Source of the DNA: Platycnemis pennipes
Lineage: Eukaryota; Arthropoda; Insecta; Odonata; Platycnemididae
DNA: 64,000 nt
Assembly (NCBI GenBank): GCA_933228895.1
Contig: OW121851.1
Location: forward strand, 123,551,624 to 123,615,623
Reading direction: 5' to 3'
A program made the translations under genes and the position numbers. The notes beneath the pieces were generated by a model. The model was given only the letters and a program-made list of their open reading frames with translations. It had not been told where the DNA came from and ran no database searches. The stretch's first letter is position 1. Every line of letters begins with the position of its first letter. Of this stretch, positions 13,451 through 26,660 are shown one piece after another.

Positions 13451-16400
13451 AAGCACGCACACCTGATGGCGGGCAATAGAGACGCTCAAATCAGAAGGGA
13501 AATTAAAAAAAAATGAGGCAGAAGTAGAATTGCTCGCCACAACATGGCAGTCTGCATTTCGAGCGTTTTCACTTTTTCCGTCACATCACCTTCAGTCCCC
13601 CGCCTCAACTTGTCACGGGCTGGCGTTCGTTCCCCATCGCGAGCGTTCCCGCCTCTTCCATCCCACTGCCCTCTCCAATTACGTCGCCGTGAGTTCTCCT
13701 GACCGTTAATGTGTCAATGGTGTTTCATTGCAGTATCTCCCGAGGCTGATTCGCAGGAATCCGTCATTCCCGAGTCCTCATCTCGCACGCTTCGTCGTAA
13801 ACCCTCTTTCGGCCTGCTTACTTGCCATTCACTTTCCTTATTTGTTCGTCCGAAACTTCGACGCCGACCTCCATCCCCGCAAGCAAGCAGCAACACTTTC
13901 CTATGGTAATTATTTCCGAAATGCGTCCTCTTTTTTGGGTTACGCACGGTTTCTTTGTGAGAATTAACCTTGAGAATATTGAGCAGGGACCTTTACCGAA
14001 GGCATTCATTCTCGTGCCGTGGGAATCACAATAGAGCTCCGTATGCTAACAAAATCAACAGGAAGCTGGCTTAACTATCTAGCCTTCGCTCACGAGGCGT
14101 ATAAGGGCATCCTATTTAGCGTTATAGCCGAAAACCTCTTGTCTTTATGTCTCTCTATACAATGAAGTATTTCCATGTGCCCCTCACAAGTAATAGAGAT
14201 TTCAAAGTAGTTCTGTGCCCAGAAAAATTGATTTGCTTATTCTACGTTTCCTTTTTATCCTTTGATGCATTTTCAATAATGCTGGAATACCACATATGTC
14301 GCATCATTCGTGACAAATGTCGTGTCAATTACCAGAAGAGAGAAGCCGCACTTAGTCAGATCTCGGCAAATGTATTCTCTTCTCATGTGATCGATGAATC
14401 TGGTATTTATCTTGCGGTAACGTTCACGAACTCATAATATAACTGGAGCCAGGTGTTTTCCGTGGTGATGTTTTTTCCACAATTACTGAAAATGTAATGT
14501 CGCCGCTTACAGGAGTTTTTTTCCAAGAGAAAAACGAAATGAAAATCAAAGAAAAAAATGATAATAAAAAGCAACTGTAAAAAATCGTAAAACATAAAGT
14601 AGGAAAAAATAGGATTTTACTAAAATATACGAAACAATCCATGGAGTAGAACGAAGAGTAGGGCACTTGGGCAATAATATTTTAAGGTCAAAGTCGCTAT
14701 CTATTTCAGAAAGTACTGAATCGGCATAGAGTGTTGGGAAATGTGTGTGTAGAATAAGCGAAGGACAATATCGTGAAAGGTAAGGTGCCGAGGCGAAGAG
14801 GATACAGATTGCGTGAGATCACTCGCATGTTACACCAATTCACACTAGAAAGGTGACAGCACAGGCAAACAATTGACATAGTTCCATCACGTGACAAGTT
14901 CATTTTGCCATTCCTCTCTGAAGTTCAGTCCTTAAAAACGTTGGTTGAATTAGTGAAATTGCTCTTTTAATGGTGGCTGGGATGGTGGTTTGAGACCAAA
15001 TAAGGGATGGGTGGTAAGCAATGCGTAGCGTTTATTAGGACGGCTCCGGTTAATAAAGATGACCTTTTTGATGATTTGCAGCTCAGAGTTTAACTGAACA
15101 GTTTTTCGCGTTAAATTCAACAGGTAGACAGTATGTTCATTTTTTCGAGTAACATAATTGCACAAATTTAAATCCAGTTTTCAAATGGACATTGAAGTCA
15201 TTATTATTCAGAGCAGTTCTTCGCATCGCTGCCGCGGCCTTGTCTTTTGTCTCCTCCTCAGACTTGTGGTTGGACAGTTGGTCTTCAGTCTTCCTCATTC
15301 CTCAACTGGCATACCCTTACGCCGTTCTCTTACGGGGCTCTAGGGCTCAGTCGACAGCTTGGTTACTACAGGTAGCTTTAGGAAACTGGCTGGGTGGGTT
15401 TTGTCATATTTTCTCCAGTAAGTTATTTTCTTTTTTGCCTCCATTGCCTTCATTCTATTCATGAGTATATGCTGTTTTGTTCATGGGATTTCTTACATTT
15501 ATTCCAGTATGATATATCGTTTGCCAACAGATTTCTAGCTCAACCGCTTCTTAATATATTGTATCTGATCACTTATGTCTCATTGGTCAGTGTGAAGATT
15601 CGATGGATTGAATGTAATTTATCTCTAACATAAAAACACTATGAAGCGCACTCTTTTCGATTTGCAAGTCAATTGGACTCCAGTTCACTTCCACCCCTTA
15701 TTTCTCTTGAGGTACACCAGCCCATCTTGATATTTCTCTAATCCATGCTTACAAAACAATTCAGTACTATGAAATTTCGTCGGTTGAGATATTTAGCACG
15801 AACTGGTTGTTAACTCATAGGCGAAATGTTTCCTTGAAGTTAATAGTAACTCGGAGGAATTTGTCATAATTGAACTTTTTTACAACCTAAAATTCCATAA
15901 GGTAGGTCGCATAAAAAATTGAGCTGGCTGATGCTGATTATTGCTCCTACAAGATTCAAACTCAATATTACGTTCAATGAAGTGAATAATGGTGTACATT
16001 TATAAAACTTCTTGGGCACATCGCGTCCACATCTTTTTCGCCAACATGTGTACTTGTCAATACCCGAAGAATCGTTTTTCTCCGAAAACAACGAGCATTA
16101 TCCGATTCGATCCGAAGTCAAAAGGCTTCAATCAATGAATAATGGACGCGGCGCGATTGTACATACATAACCCGTCCGTCTCTTGCATAACTCCGAAGCG
16201 GCCTGGCCCAAATTAAGGCCCTTTCATTACCCAGGTGACGGCGGGTGGTCCACTTCACGCGAAACCAATGTTCGGGATTGGATTGCTGCGTTTTTTTTGT
16301 CTCAAGTGAGGCATCACCCCAACGATTGCGCGTTCCATCCACCCCGTCTGATTTTCACCCTCTCTCACCCTCCCTCTCCTCCCCCTCCCCAATCGCCGTC

Positions 16401-18985
16401 CCCTTCCCCCTGACTCTGAGGAGGTGGAGGAGGAGGGGAGGGGTGGTGACGTCACCCTCCTTCGAAGAGGGGAATCGTGTCCCTTCCCCTCCTCCCCATC
16501 CCCCCATCGCCTTCCTCGAGACCTCCCACCTGCCGGGGCCCGTTTAAAACCCTGCCAATTACCCTTTCAAGGGTGCCCACCCTCGCTCGGGCCGGAGAAT
16601 CTGGGATCTTTACCCTTGTGTCCGAGTGATGGTCAGCGGAAGGAACCGCGGGGGCGTGGGTGACCTCCGCTAAGTCCGCCCGACGAAGCAGGTGTCAACG
16701 AGGAGGATATCGCCCGCGTGCGTGTGAGAGATAGAGGGAGGGGGGAAGGAGGAGGGGGGTGCCTCCCCTTCTATCACCTCCTTTCTCCCGACTAGTCTCG
16801 CTGTGCCCATCGCCAAAGGAAGTTAAGGTCGGGGGAGGGAGGGTGAATTTTCGATTTCATTACCTACCCTCGACGTCTTCATGCTCTTTTATTGTGACAT
16901 AATTTGCGTATGAATCTGAGGATTCTCATGAATTCATCGTTCAAAGCCTCGTAGACGGTTCTAAAGGGTCCAATCATCCGAAAAAAAAGTCGTCTTTTGA
17001 GTATTGGGGCTGGTTTTATATGCCTAAAAGACGCATATCACCATAAAGTGCTCCTGCAAATATTTATGAAATACATCAGCCACGTTGTGTATTTTTATAT
17101 CAGTGGAATTTTTTCCGCAGAAAGTTGTTTTAATTCCCATTGGCTCTGTGGATTATGTATTGAAGCCATTTATTTCTTTCACACTTCCTATCCGGCACGA
17201 TGACAGTTTGAAATTAGATGTATGGTACGTGAAGCGTCTTTGTTTCCTGGGTGATTTCAATTCACTCTATGGTAACTAGCTCATGTGCGGGACGGTAGTG
17301 CAGACCTAATGTGGAATCACACTAACTGCCACCGACACTTTTGCTGGATTGCAGGATAGTATATGGGTCGATATAGTGAGGGAAATTACTGAAGAATGAC
17401 ATAATCAAGGCGAAATATTGGAGAAACACCCATTTTGAAATTCAAAAAAAGATTTTCTGTTTTTCATCTGGATAATTGATGGTTCACATTGTGTAGAACT
17501 AGAGGGCAGTCCTTTTTCTTCGAGGTATAGAGACATGAGGTATTCGTAAGAGTGAGTTTATCGTTTTGCAAAAGTTGTAAGCTCAGAAAAAAGGGGAAAT
17601 TTTTACGACTGCTCTGGGAAAGTTTTCGCTGTTCGACTCAAGGGTACGGTGCGAGGGGATGGTGCCCTATTTTCCCGGCACCTCATTCATGGGAAAGCCT
17701 AATAACTCCCCTCTCCTTCGTTTTCTATGACCAGTCGATACTAAGCATACAATATCACCCCTCTATTTAAAAAAATCGATACATCAATGATACATCAACT
17801 TGATGATAAAAATTAGTTGCTCTCATCATTATTGATAATTCTATCCATTTCTTCATCCACCGGAAGATTCTCATACATTATCTTATCTACGGTAATATTA
17901 AACAAATTACCGTATGCTAGGAGTTGTTTCCGTCGTAATAATTGCGGAAATTGTTTACCTGATGTTACTACCTTATCGAATACATCGTTCTTTAATCACG
18001 GGTGTGGACGACACAAGGGAGAAACATAGAGACATGCAGATGGTTTTCCAATATTTCGGTGGTGCTTCAACCTTCCTCGAGGTAGCTAAGAATATTCGGT
18101 GCTTCCTCAAGGGAGATGCGGAGTATCCTCCTTTACTTTGACGAAGTATATTGTATGCCCATCATTCTTTCCCACGTTGAGGAAGGCAGATGGTCATCGC
18201 CACCACCAGCGGCATCACCAAAACTTGTGAGTGCCCTTCTGCTATTCAATATTTCATTTATTTATGCTATTGATTTGCCCCTCGATAGTTGATTATTCAT
18301 TTATCATTCACTGCATTCATTGTACCTATTTATACATACCCTACTGGTTAAAACTAGTTATATATTTCTGCGTACATAGCGTCGCTCAATTCCACCGTCA
18401 TGGGAACTCCCTCGCGTCCTTGCCCCGTCTCCTCCCACGGCTAGCCCCGCCCCCTCCCATACACGTCCCGCCGTCGTAGACTAGTTATTTTTATTTTATT
18501 CGACGATGCTTTTTTTTTACTCAGGCCCCAAGATGGTTCTCCCCTCCCGATGCGGCGCTCTCCGTTGGCTCGGAAGAATCTCGCCTCCTCACACCATTAA
18601 CCATTTGACCCACATTCTCCACGCGAATGGATATGAAAGATTTTTCTCCTTCGTCTATTTCTCCTTTTTCTTCTCCTCCTCCGTACACTCATCGTTTTTC
18701 GCTCGCGTACTCTTTTTTTCCCTCCTCGCGATTATTTCATCGTTTTCCTCGGCGTGTAAGCGTGTCGACTATTTGTTCCTTTTTTTACTCTCTCCCTCAC
18801 AACTATGCCGTCGGTCGAGAGGTGTTAATAAGCCGATATATATTTCTTTTTTTTTAATAAACGGAAAAAAAATCCGAAACTAAATGTAATTTTTTAATTC
18901 GAGTGAGGTAGCTTATTGGAGCCGCATTCTAGCGGTGATGATGATGTATTAATTGGGGCTGTACAGACAGCATGCCCCGCGCCTT
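13451..18985. other. no gene recognised; several GC-rich patches
   Basis: The reading frames are short and without domains. GC-rich patches lie at about 13560-13870, 16190-16800 (listed separately) and 18380-18800. The last is pyrimidine-rich, with many TTTTC and CCTCC runs giving Ser/Phe-rich chance frames. No RNA gene or transposon boundary was found. Confidence 0.4.
16361..16800. other. GC island with polypyrimidine block followed by polypurine block
   Basis: About 50 bases of almost pure pyrimidine (cctccctctcctccccctcc type) are followed within a few bases by almost pure purine (ggaggtggaggaggagggga). The two can pair as a GC-rich hairpin or form triplex DNA. More poly-G tracts follow at 16738-16760. 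No reading frame in the island has a recognisable protein. Confidence 0.5.
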
Positions 18986-18997
18986 GTGTGGTTAACT

Positions 18998-19083
18998 TCT
19001 GGACAGTGATCGGAGGTGGGGGATGAGGATTGTGGGTTAGGAAGAGGCGACGACGAATATGCCAGTGTGTTCGAGAGAGGGAA
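18998..19083 (+). repeat. first copy of a ~65-bp dispersed duplication
   Basis: The segment ggggatgaggattgtgggtt ... gacgacgaatatgccagtgtgttcg is repeated at about 20628-20690 with only two or three differences in the shared core. The copies are in the same orientation about 1.6 kb apart. Confidence 0.8.
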
Positions 19084-19984
19084 AGGGAAGTAGAAAGAGA
19101 GATGTGAGACACGCGTGCGTGGAGAGTCGATAATATTGCAACCGACCGGTTGTTTTCTCCTTTTTATGCTCGAGCGCTCTAAAACTCATTCGCCGCGCCA
19201 AGAGTTTACCCATACTATTACGAACATTCATTCGTCCCAGATTGATTTATTCCAGTGGTTCCGAGACCCTTTAATCACGTGGTCTGTGACTTTCTCCCCC
19301 TCCTCGTGGAAGTTATGCTCATAAAGTCACTTGTTTGGATTATCTGCGAAAAACGAGGTCCGTGGGCGAGGAGATTGATTTGTGTAACGTCCAGGGAAAT
19401 CATTTTGTTAACAGTTACTCGAATCCATAGGTGGTCAGCGCTGGCAATCGGTCTATTTATTTCTTTATTCAGGAGTTTTGGCACAAATCCATCGCAACTC
19501 CCCTCTTATTTACTTTCTGCTGTCCACTAGGGTCCACTTATGTGATGGAATTGATGTCGGAGTTAGATTAGAATATGTTATTCCTCATATTAATTTATTC
19601 TCAATATGAGAAAAATTTCCAGGCTTAATCAAGCATTTTTCGCGCAGTGACTACTGCATATGAAACAGTATTAATGAAAGTTAGAAGCAACTTTTGGAAG
19701 TAAAATAATATTCAGCGAAGGCATCATTTGGTTGAATATGACCAGTCTACTACTAGTTTCGATACAGACAATAGTTGACAGCTAGTTTATTCTCCAGAGC
19801 CATTGACATTGAGCATGATGCGTGAGAGATTTATTTATAGACTATTCGTTTGAAAATATTTACTGGAAAAGCGTGATAGAGAACATTCTAAACTAATGTA
19901 ATCAGCTATTAGACCTTTGGTACCTCATTTCACTAACTTGGTATTTAGTTCTTTCACGGTTATGATTGTAAATTACCGTCTAAC

Positions 19985-20110
19985 CTAAGGTATTGACCCT
20001 GAGAAAAACTTCTTCTCCGAGTTGAAATTTCAACCCGCAACCTTTTGGTTGCAAGCCGGCGTGTATTTGACGAGACTACCGCTGCTGGCTTTGATACGTT
20101 TTGATGCCGG
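19985..20110 (-). repeat. tRNA-derived SINE head
   Basis: On the minus strand: cagcggtagtctcgtcaaat, then ccggcttgcaaccaaaaggt, then a B-box-like gcgggttgaaatttc. A copy with the same order (caaccaaatggctgcaagct) is at 48235-48325. The body is not well defined. Confidence 0.5.
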
Positions 20111-20564
20111 CTTTGAAAACTTAAAAAGGATTACGACACTTGAAGTTGACATCCAATTTTAACTAAGGGGTGATGTAAGTGAAATGCTTACGAGTTTTAT
20201 GAAAAATCTGGAAACGTACGCAAGACTTATTGGTGATAGTCCATAAGAGGGGTAGGAAGACTACGGCTCGCGAGCCATATGCGGCACTTTGAGCACTTAA
20301 ATGTGCCTCTGAAGTGAAACTGAAGGAATTAATTGAATCATTATAGTTTAATTTCTACAAATGTACGGGCACTTGTTCACTAATTGTAACTTTATTTGAA
20401 AGTTTCCATGCATTTCAGTGTGTATTAATAGCCATCAAAATATCGTTAAATTTTTAAGGAGTCTTCGTCGGTCATCCTCCAGGATGAGCTTTTAATAGAA
20501 GCCGAAGTTTCGAAGTCCGTCAAAATCATATCGGACAAAATCATGCTTCATTATCTTTAAATTA

Positions 20565-20611
20565 TTGTGAAGGACAGACACTTCAATCTGAGAAGTGTCT
20601 GTCCTTCACAA
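20565..20611. repeat. perfect 20-bp inverted repeat (hairpin), 7-nt loop
   Basis: The left arm ttgtgaaggacagacacttc (20565-20584) is exactly complementary to the right arm gaagtgtctgtccttcacaa (20592-20611), with loop aatctga. The perfect pairing is unusual in otherwise decayed sequence. It may mark a palindromic junction made when the neighbouring segment was copied in, or a small hairpin RNA. Confidence 0.9.
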
Positions 20612-20627
20612 TACATTGAACATGATG

Positions 20628-20692
20628 GGGATGAGGATTGTGGGTTAGGATGAGGCGACGACGAATATGCCAGTGTGTTCGAAAGAGGTACT
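20628..20692 (+). repeat. second copy of the ~65-bp dispersed duplication
   Basis: This matches 18998-19083 over gatgaggattgtgggttagg through cagtgtgttcg. It starts 16 bases after the perfect hairpin and ends shortly before the hAT-like right end. Confidence 0.8.
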
Positions 20693-20713
20693 ACTACATA
20701 TTGCCAACCCCTG

Positions 20714-22855
20714 ATTTACACTGCATGGTACTCAGGTTATTCCTTCAGTATGGCTAGACATGTTCCCATCCATCACTTTTTTTGCATGGATTTGTCCGTT
20801 ACATCAATGTCTACATCTAGAATGCGGTTCTCTTCCCTCTAAAAAAAAGGCCCTTTTATAAGCATCACTGCACCGGCTGAACTTTCATTCCCATCTCGCG
20901 TCACATTCTACTCGTGCTGTTCCCGCAGACAGGCGCCGTTGCGCCCTCTTCCTTCGTGTGGCCATGAGGCGCCTCTCGGCGCCATCTCCCTCCTTACGAT
21001 CACGCTCGAACATATCCCTCTCCCTTTCCCAGAAAAAAAACTTTTCCCCTTTCCATTCCATCTCGCCCGACCGCCGCGACCTGCAAATCAACTTGACTCA
21101 CTTATAGCCTCCCCGACGCGGAGTCTGCTTCCATTTTAGTGTGCAAATGGAGATGACATGAGGACAAATATTATTTCAGAATATTTTTCTTTTCCCAAGA
21201 TACGGTAATCACCCGTTCGCCTTGGCTGAATAATTCACACTCCGTATGTGTGCTCTATTTTCTTCCTGGAAAATGTGTTTCCGTATGAAGGTGTATCGAT
21301 TCCTCCTTACCTCACTTCCATGAATTCTTCCTACGTTCACATATTCGTCGCTCTAAAAAGGAGGTATAAAGGCTTATGTCGAGAACTAACTCCATTTCCT
21401 TTCAGGTCTTTGATGCCAAAATATTTTGCATTACAGAGTTGATTTCATGAGATTAACAAAAAAAGAGTCATCATATCATATTTTTTTAAAATTTTGCCTG
21501 TTCTTCTGTCATTCAATTAGATTTCGGACATGTGCTATAGTTAGATATGGACAATAGCAACCCAACGTCTTAATTTTATGCTCATTTTTATTTTATTATC
21601 AGTAAAACTACCCAATACAAGTAGGTACTTGTCATTCCGCCTCTCATTATTTTATTTTCCATAGGGTTAAGTTTTGGTTAATTAGAGCGATTTCAACTTA
21701 TCTGAGGTAGAATAAAGGTGAGCTTAAATGAATCAAAGTGGATCTTCTCACTCATTATGAAAAAAAATTGCGAGCAAACAGCGAGCAAACAGGAGCTGTG
21801 GAAGGATAACAGTCGTGATAAATGCCTAGGTTAATGGATGGCATTGGTGATGTCAATTATATGGATTTAGGCTGTAATATAGAGTATAACGTCATATAGT
21901 TCAGGAACTAGGTGAAGTGATTACCTCAGATTTAGGTGTTTTGATATGTCTTTGGAGATGCATACTGAACTTTAATTGGTGATAAAGCTTAATGAAGTGA
22001 AATGTGTGGAATAGTAGTGAGAAAACTTGGTAAAAAATAATCAATTTTGAGAGTTACATATATAAGTTTACATGAGTCACTTCTACTCTCTTGTGCCATA
22101 TTATTACGTTTCCTTCCTTACAACATGCATATCCTGTTCATAGCATATCTCCCTTCATCCCTTATAAAATGACCGTATTCTTCCTACTTATTCTCTTCTC
22201 CGACATTCTACCTTCCATTATAGCCTTTCTTCCCCGATACTCTTAATGCTTCACCATTTTTCTTTCTTTCTGTCCATCATACTTTCTTCGATCTTCATCT
22301 GGACTCATATCTCAAGCGTTCTTAATAATTCCTCATCCATTTTCTTCATGTTCAGTTTTCCCAAACATTCAACTTCAAATCAAACCCACCACTAACTTTT
22401 TCTTAAGGGAGTTTACCAAAAACTTATTTAATATGCCTTTTCCTACTGATAAAACTTCTTTTGCCGATGTGATCCTACAACAGATATCATTGATCTATCT
22501 TCCGTCTCTGCCCAAAATTCTCTTGGTTAGCTTTTAATTAAAACAAGGTTAACTAAAATGATCAACATAATTCAGAATCAGCCCTTATGTTAGCTCCTTT
22601 TTCCTAATGAATCTCAATAATTTAGCTTTCTTAACTCTGATTTCCCTACTGCCTTAAATCATACTCACGCTAAAAATCAAATGGCCGCGCATATTAAAAT
22701 GAAATCACTTGCTTTAGAGCTTTTTTATACAAAGTAACGAGTTGTTAAAAAATATATTACTATGGAAGTGATATATCCTTAAGAATACTTAGCTCGACTT
22801 TATGTGGAGAAACTAGGACTATGTAGTCCTCTCTTATATTTTGCTCATCACATAT
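20714..22855. other. no gene recognised
   Basis: A short GC-richer block lies at 20880-21120, and the rest is AT-rich. Reading frames are all under 70 codons and featureless. Confidence 0.45.
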
Positions 22856-22857
22856 AT

Positions 22858-22985
22858 TTAGCCATGTTTTGGGATGTGAATATCCTACCTGAAGAGAATT
22901 CGAACACACGACCTCGGTATTGGTAAGGTTTACACCACCGCCACCGGGACCGCAATACATCTATCTAGCCCATCTAGCCTCAAAT
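22858..22985 (-). repeat. degraded tRNA-derived SINE head
   Basis: The minus strand carries ggtggcggtggtgtaaacct (A-box region) followed by gaggtcgtgtgttcgaattctc, a good B box (GTTCGAATT). The acceptor stem does not pair. Confidence 0.45.
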
Positions 22986-24740
22986 AAAGAGGGCTTTTTG
23001 TTATTGCTCTCCCGAAAGAAGTAAGGAACATTTGGGGGAAAATTTTCGAACCTGTTGTTTTTTTTAAATGAAACTTACCTAAAGCTAAAGGATTTGGGTA
23101 ACGTCCGCGGTTCAACAAATTCCGTGGTATGGCTACTAAAAATCGGGAAAAAATAGCTTCGGACAAAGTGCATGAAGCCAAGTACGTTCATTAATTCAGC
23201 CCAGAAAAAAATCCTGGGATAGAATTTGCGAAGGCTGATGAATGAGTCTCTGGGCATCGTTTAGATCGGGGATTTCCACTTCCTCCCATTATGGCGTGCC
23301 CAAGGGGACGTATGTGAAGGGTAAAAGCGCGCTCTAAACGCTTCATTTTAGTATTTTGGTATTCCCTCAGGCTAACCTCGTGAGTTCGCTCGTGATCAGC
23401 TGCTTCCTCGTGCCCTCCTCCGCGCCAATCCGCTATTCACGACGTCCAGATTTGATATCGGGAGGGACAAGGGAGCTTCAGTCGCTACGCTGCTCAAGTG
23501 CAGAATCTCTTACCAGGACACGCTTATTTTTTATACGTAGTAATTTTGGGAGTGGCTGAAATATTTCTGGTTAAAATATTTCGCCGTCCTGTCGACAACG
23601 TATTATTTCAGTCCTCTAAAAACTCTTCTGGCGCTTTTCCTCCAGGCGATTGGCCAAAAAAGTGCCACCATATGGTTAAGAGAATCCAATAACACTATTT
23701 CGTAGAGAGAGGATTCCTCGATTTCATGGCGTTGTAGTTTGCGATCTTTGAAATGAGATACTCGTTAGATCTGGTTCGCATCTTTATCAGCTTTTTGTTT
23801 TTCCATTTCGTGCGACGTGTTCGTGCAATGCCCTTCCCGTTCATAGGAGTGTTCTTGCAATGCCCTTGATTTTAATTTAGCAAGAGAATAAAAGTAACAG
23901 TTAAGTCCTGTGTTTTCTTTATTTTTCACATAGTGTAGTTTCCTATCATTTTTTTATTTTACTGTCTTGATCAAAAGTTTATGACCTCTGAAGTAAATAT
24001 TTAAATCTGTTCGGTTTTAAAATGAAAATAAGTATTTTTCATCATGAATTAAAAAGTGAAAACATTAAACGGTGCAAAAACGGGACGGAAAACTATTGCA
24101 TGCCGGTAAATTACAAGTGTGACGTCAAAGGTATTTCCTCTCCCTGCCACCAGGTAGTGATTTAGACTTAGTGACTGTGTACTTATTTAATAGAATTTTT
24201 CCATAGTAATAAAGAGATAGAGTATAGAGAGATATATATAGTAAAGAATTACAAAAATAGTTTTTAATTAAAAAAATAGAGAGAAAGTATTATAAAAATA
24301 GTTTACTTTCAAAAGCTTATCAAAGTCTGTGAGAGCTGTTCATCTCACTTACCGGCTACAGGACGTTATTCAATCTTCAAATTTTGATATGACCTTGCCG
24401 TACAAAATATCCGATCAATTATCCCCATACAGTGTTGCGTTTTCATTTAATTCAAATTGAATAAATGGCGGTATGCTGTTGAACTTCGCCGATAATGAGT
24501 AGCCAAATGATCGGTAGCTCGTACTGGATACCAATCGGAGGACTCAGGTTCGGTATACTATAGAGTCAGATCTTTTATCAATTCCCTGGACCACGTTTTG
24601 AGTGTTGTTATGAAAGCATTTTAAGTCATGTGATCCACCCCTGGAAGGGAGCAATATCGTTGAAGGTAGGTAAGGTCGTTAAGTGTAGTGCCGGCGGCTA
24701 ATGCCTTCGCCTTGTTTCCTTTCCCTTAGAAACCCTACCG
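22986..24740. other. no gene recognised
   Basis: This is mixed AT-rich DNA with a GC-richer patch at 23270-23500. Short repeats of acaaaaatagtttt and tataaaaatagttt lie near 24250-24300. No coding or RNA feature was found. Confidence 0.4.
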
Positions 24741-24744
24741 TCAC

Positions 24745-24940
24745 TTTTCTATCCTAAACGAAAGGATGAAGAATGGGAAAGGCAGGCCTCGTGTGAGATA
24801 TGTGGAGCAAATAGTGAAGAATGTAAAAGAGAAAAATTACGTTGATATGAAGAGGTTGGCCGATAGAAGAATCGAGTGGAGGGCTGCGTCAAATCAATCC
24901 TAGGATTGTTGACCGATGATGATTATAATTCTAATATTCT
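24745..24940 (+). pseudogene. LINE ORF2 C-terminal tail
   Basis: Plus-strand translation gives RMKNGKGRPRVRYVEQI, VKEKNYVDMKRLADRR and EWRAASNQS followed by a stop. This is the terminal tail of arthropod endonuclease/reverse-transcriptase LINEs (a GRPR motif, then MKRLADRREEWRAASNQS). The stop and the 3' words ggattgttgaccgatgatga follow directly, so this copy is 5'-truncated with a preserved terminus. Relatives lie at 25480-25895 and 32765-33440, both on the minus strand. Confidence 0.75.
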
Positions 24941-25214
24941 ATGATTCCGGGCTGTCAAATATCCTTTTCGGTTTGCCGACCCAGTTTAAACGTTAGGGAA
25001 GTACCTTTATTCTCTGTACTTCATCTCAATCCTCCAAATTCTCGTTTCCAAGAGGTTATTTTACCTACATCCCCTGTAAATATTGGTCATAAATGCTCAA
25101 TTGCTCCAGGAAATAGTTAACGCCGTTTATGGCCGGGCTTGGTTTCTCGACAAATAGGGAAACCTATGGTCGTGCATTAACGTTTTACTTGAATCACATA
25201 AAATTAGCTTTTTA

Positions 25215-25345
25215 TGTCTTTTGGGCAGTGCGGTAGGCCAGTTGATAGAGCATTGGGCTGCTAACCGGAGGTCCCCGCTTCGCACCCAAGATAGACATTT
25301 GGGCAAGTTTATTGAAATCTAGGCTAATTTATTTTCTGGGAACCA
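25215..25345 (+). repeat. tRNA-derived SINE head
   Basis: The stretch gcggtaggccagttgataga looks like an A box with its D arm. It is followed by an anticodon-arm-like ttgggctgctaaccgga and a weak B box cccgcttcgcaccc. The T arm is imperfect and there is no acceptor stem, so it is not a working tRNA. Confidence 0.5.
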
Positions 25346-25479
25346 AATCTTCTGGAAAGCAGCAGATGGCACAGGAAAAGAAACTGGCTCCCCTACCCTG
25401 ATGTGTGGATTTTACTCTCCGTTGGTCTTAGCATTCGATGAGCTCTACCCTCACCAACCAGAATAGTCTTTCGGTTGAA

Positions 25480-25895
25480 CACAACATCAGCATCGGTCAG
25501 CAATCCTTAGATTGGTTTGACCTATCCCTCCACTCGATCCTCATCTGCTAAACTCCCCATATTTAGGTAATTCTCTTCTTTAATATCCTTCTCTACTCGT
25601 TCTATGCTTTATATACGAGGTATTCCTTTGCCATTCCTACTTTGCACTTTTACGTCGACGATTGTGTTCATCAGGCCATCATGTCTCATGGTATAACCGA
25701 TTAAGTTGCCCCGTATTCTTATTCTTCTTAGGAAGACTTCCATAAGAAGAGAGAGGTAGAAAAAAGAAGTCTTCTTATAATACTCGAATTTTCTTCCACT
25801 CTTCTTAGGACTTCTTCCTTAGTCACTCAGTTGATCCATTTTATCTTCATCATTCTTCTGTAGCACCACATTTCTAATGTTTCCAGCCTTGATAT
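25480..25895 (-). pseudogene. LINE ORF2 C-terminal fragment
   Basis: Minus-strand fragments include NLIGYTMRHDGLMNTIV, NGKGIPRI and a decayed KDIKEENYLNMGSLAD. They line up with the same blocks at 32765-33440 (NLIGHIMCHDGLMKTIV) and with the terminal tail at 24745. Internal duplications of cttcttagga type and several stops are present. It abuts a second, different LINE fragment on its right. Confidence 0.65.
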
Positions 25896-26660
25896 CTCTG
25901 CGTTGCTGTTAATTGGGTTAGCTCAAAGTTTTGTACCAGCATGCAGCTACCTGTGCTATCCATTGATAAATTGAATTTATTCTGTTGGATATGTTTACAG
26001 CTATTCATATCCCTAATTGTACGAGGAAAGGACATTTTAAATCTGTCGGTTTGGCAATCAATTTCTCTAATTTTATTACTATGGTCCAATGTACCCTAGT
26101 AAGTTGGAGTTCGCAAAATATTTTTAACGTCATCAGTGAAAATATTGTCCTGAAATTTAGTTAAGATATTAAATTTAAATTTCAACGTACGGTCTGGTAA
26201 TTATTCCCATTTTAGTTCATGTTATGGACTGGTTACGCTAATTAAGTTATCATACCGTCCTTTTAAAATTCTTTCCGATCTTTGCTGAACACGCTCCAGT
26301 CCGTTATTTAAGCTCACAGCATACTCCAAATGAGGTCTAACAAGGAAAACATAGCTAATTTCTCGTACTTGGTCGTCACATTTGCCCTGTACTCTTTTGA
26401 TAAATCCCAGTTTACGATTAGATTGACCCATTATTTCACGCATGTGTTTACCCCAAGAAAGATCATGTGCCAGTCTTATTTCTAGATATTTAATGGATTC
26501 CACGTTTGCTAATTTATTATTCCTTACGTAGCAAGTGATAGAAAGAGAGCTGTTTTTTTTCAAAAATTAATTACCACACATTTTGTAAAGTTTAACTTCA
26601 ACTGCCATGTATGACACCAGTTTTCCATTGCTTCTAGGTCATCATTAAAAGATTGATATT
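25874..26660 (-). pseudogene. CR1/Jockey-type LINE ORF2 remnant
   Basis: Reading leftwards on the minus strand, near 26660-26560 are residues ENWCHTWQLKLNFTKC, the block preceding the end of the RT domain. In 26563-26222 come SIKYLEIRLAHDLSWGKH, NRKLGFIKRVQGKC, LVRPHLEYAVSLN and VQQRSERILKGRYD. In 26089-25874 comes the C-terminal KIREIDCQTDRFKMSFPRTIRD block. The order is that of one ORF2, with frameshifts and a deleted piece between 26089 and 26222. It is the most extended copy of this family here, but the catalytic palm and endonuclease are absent. Confidence 0.8.

Larger units (their letters stand above)
20243..20713 (+). mobile_element. hAT-type non-autonomous element (probable)
   Basis: The left end reads aggggtaggaagactacggc then tcgcgagcc, close to the classic hAT terminus (CAGGGGTnGGCAACCTACGG). 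The right end is gccaacccctg, whose reverse complement is CAGGGGTTGGC. There is no transposase reading frame inside. I do not see a convincing 8-bp target duplication. The right third contains a hairpin and a segment shared with 19.0 kb, so the element may be chimeric. Confidence 0.5.

Noticed and set aside
25221..25300. possible tRNA gene
   Set aside because: A- and B-box-like words are present, but the acceptor stem does not pair and the T arm is imperfect, so it fits a SINE head better.
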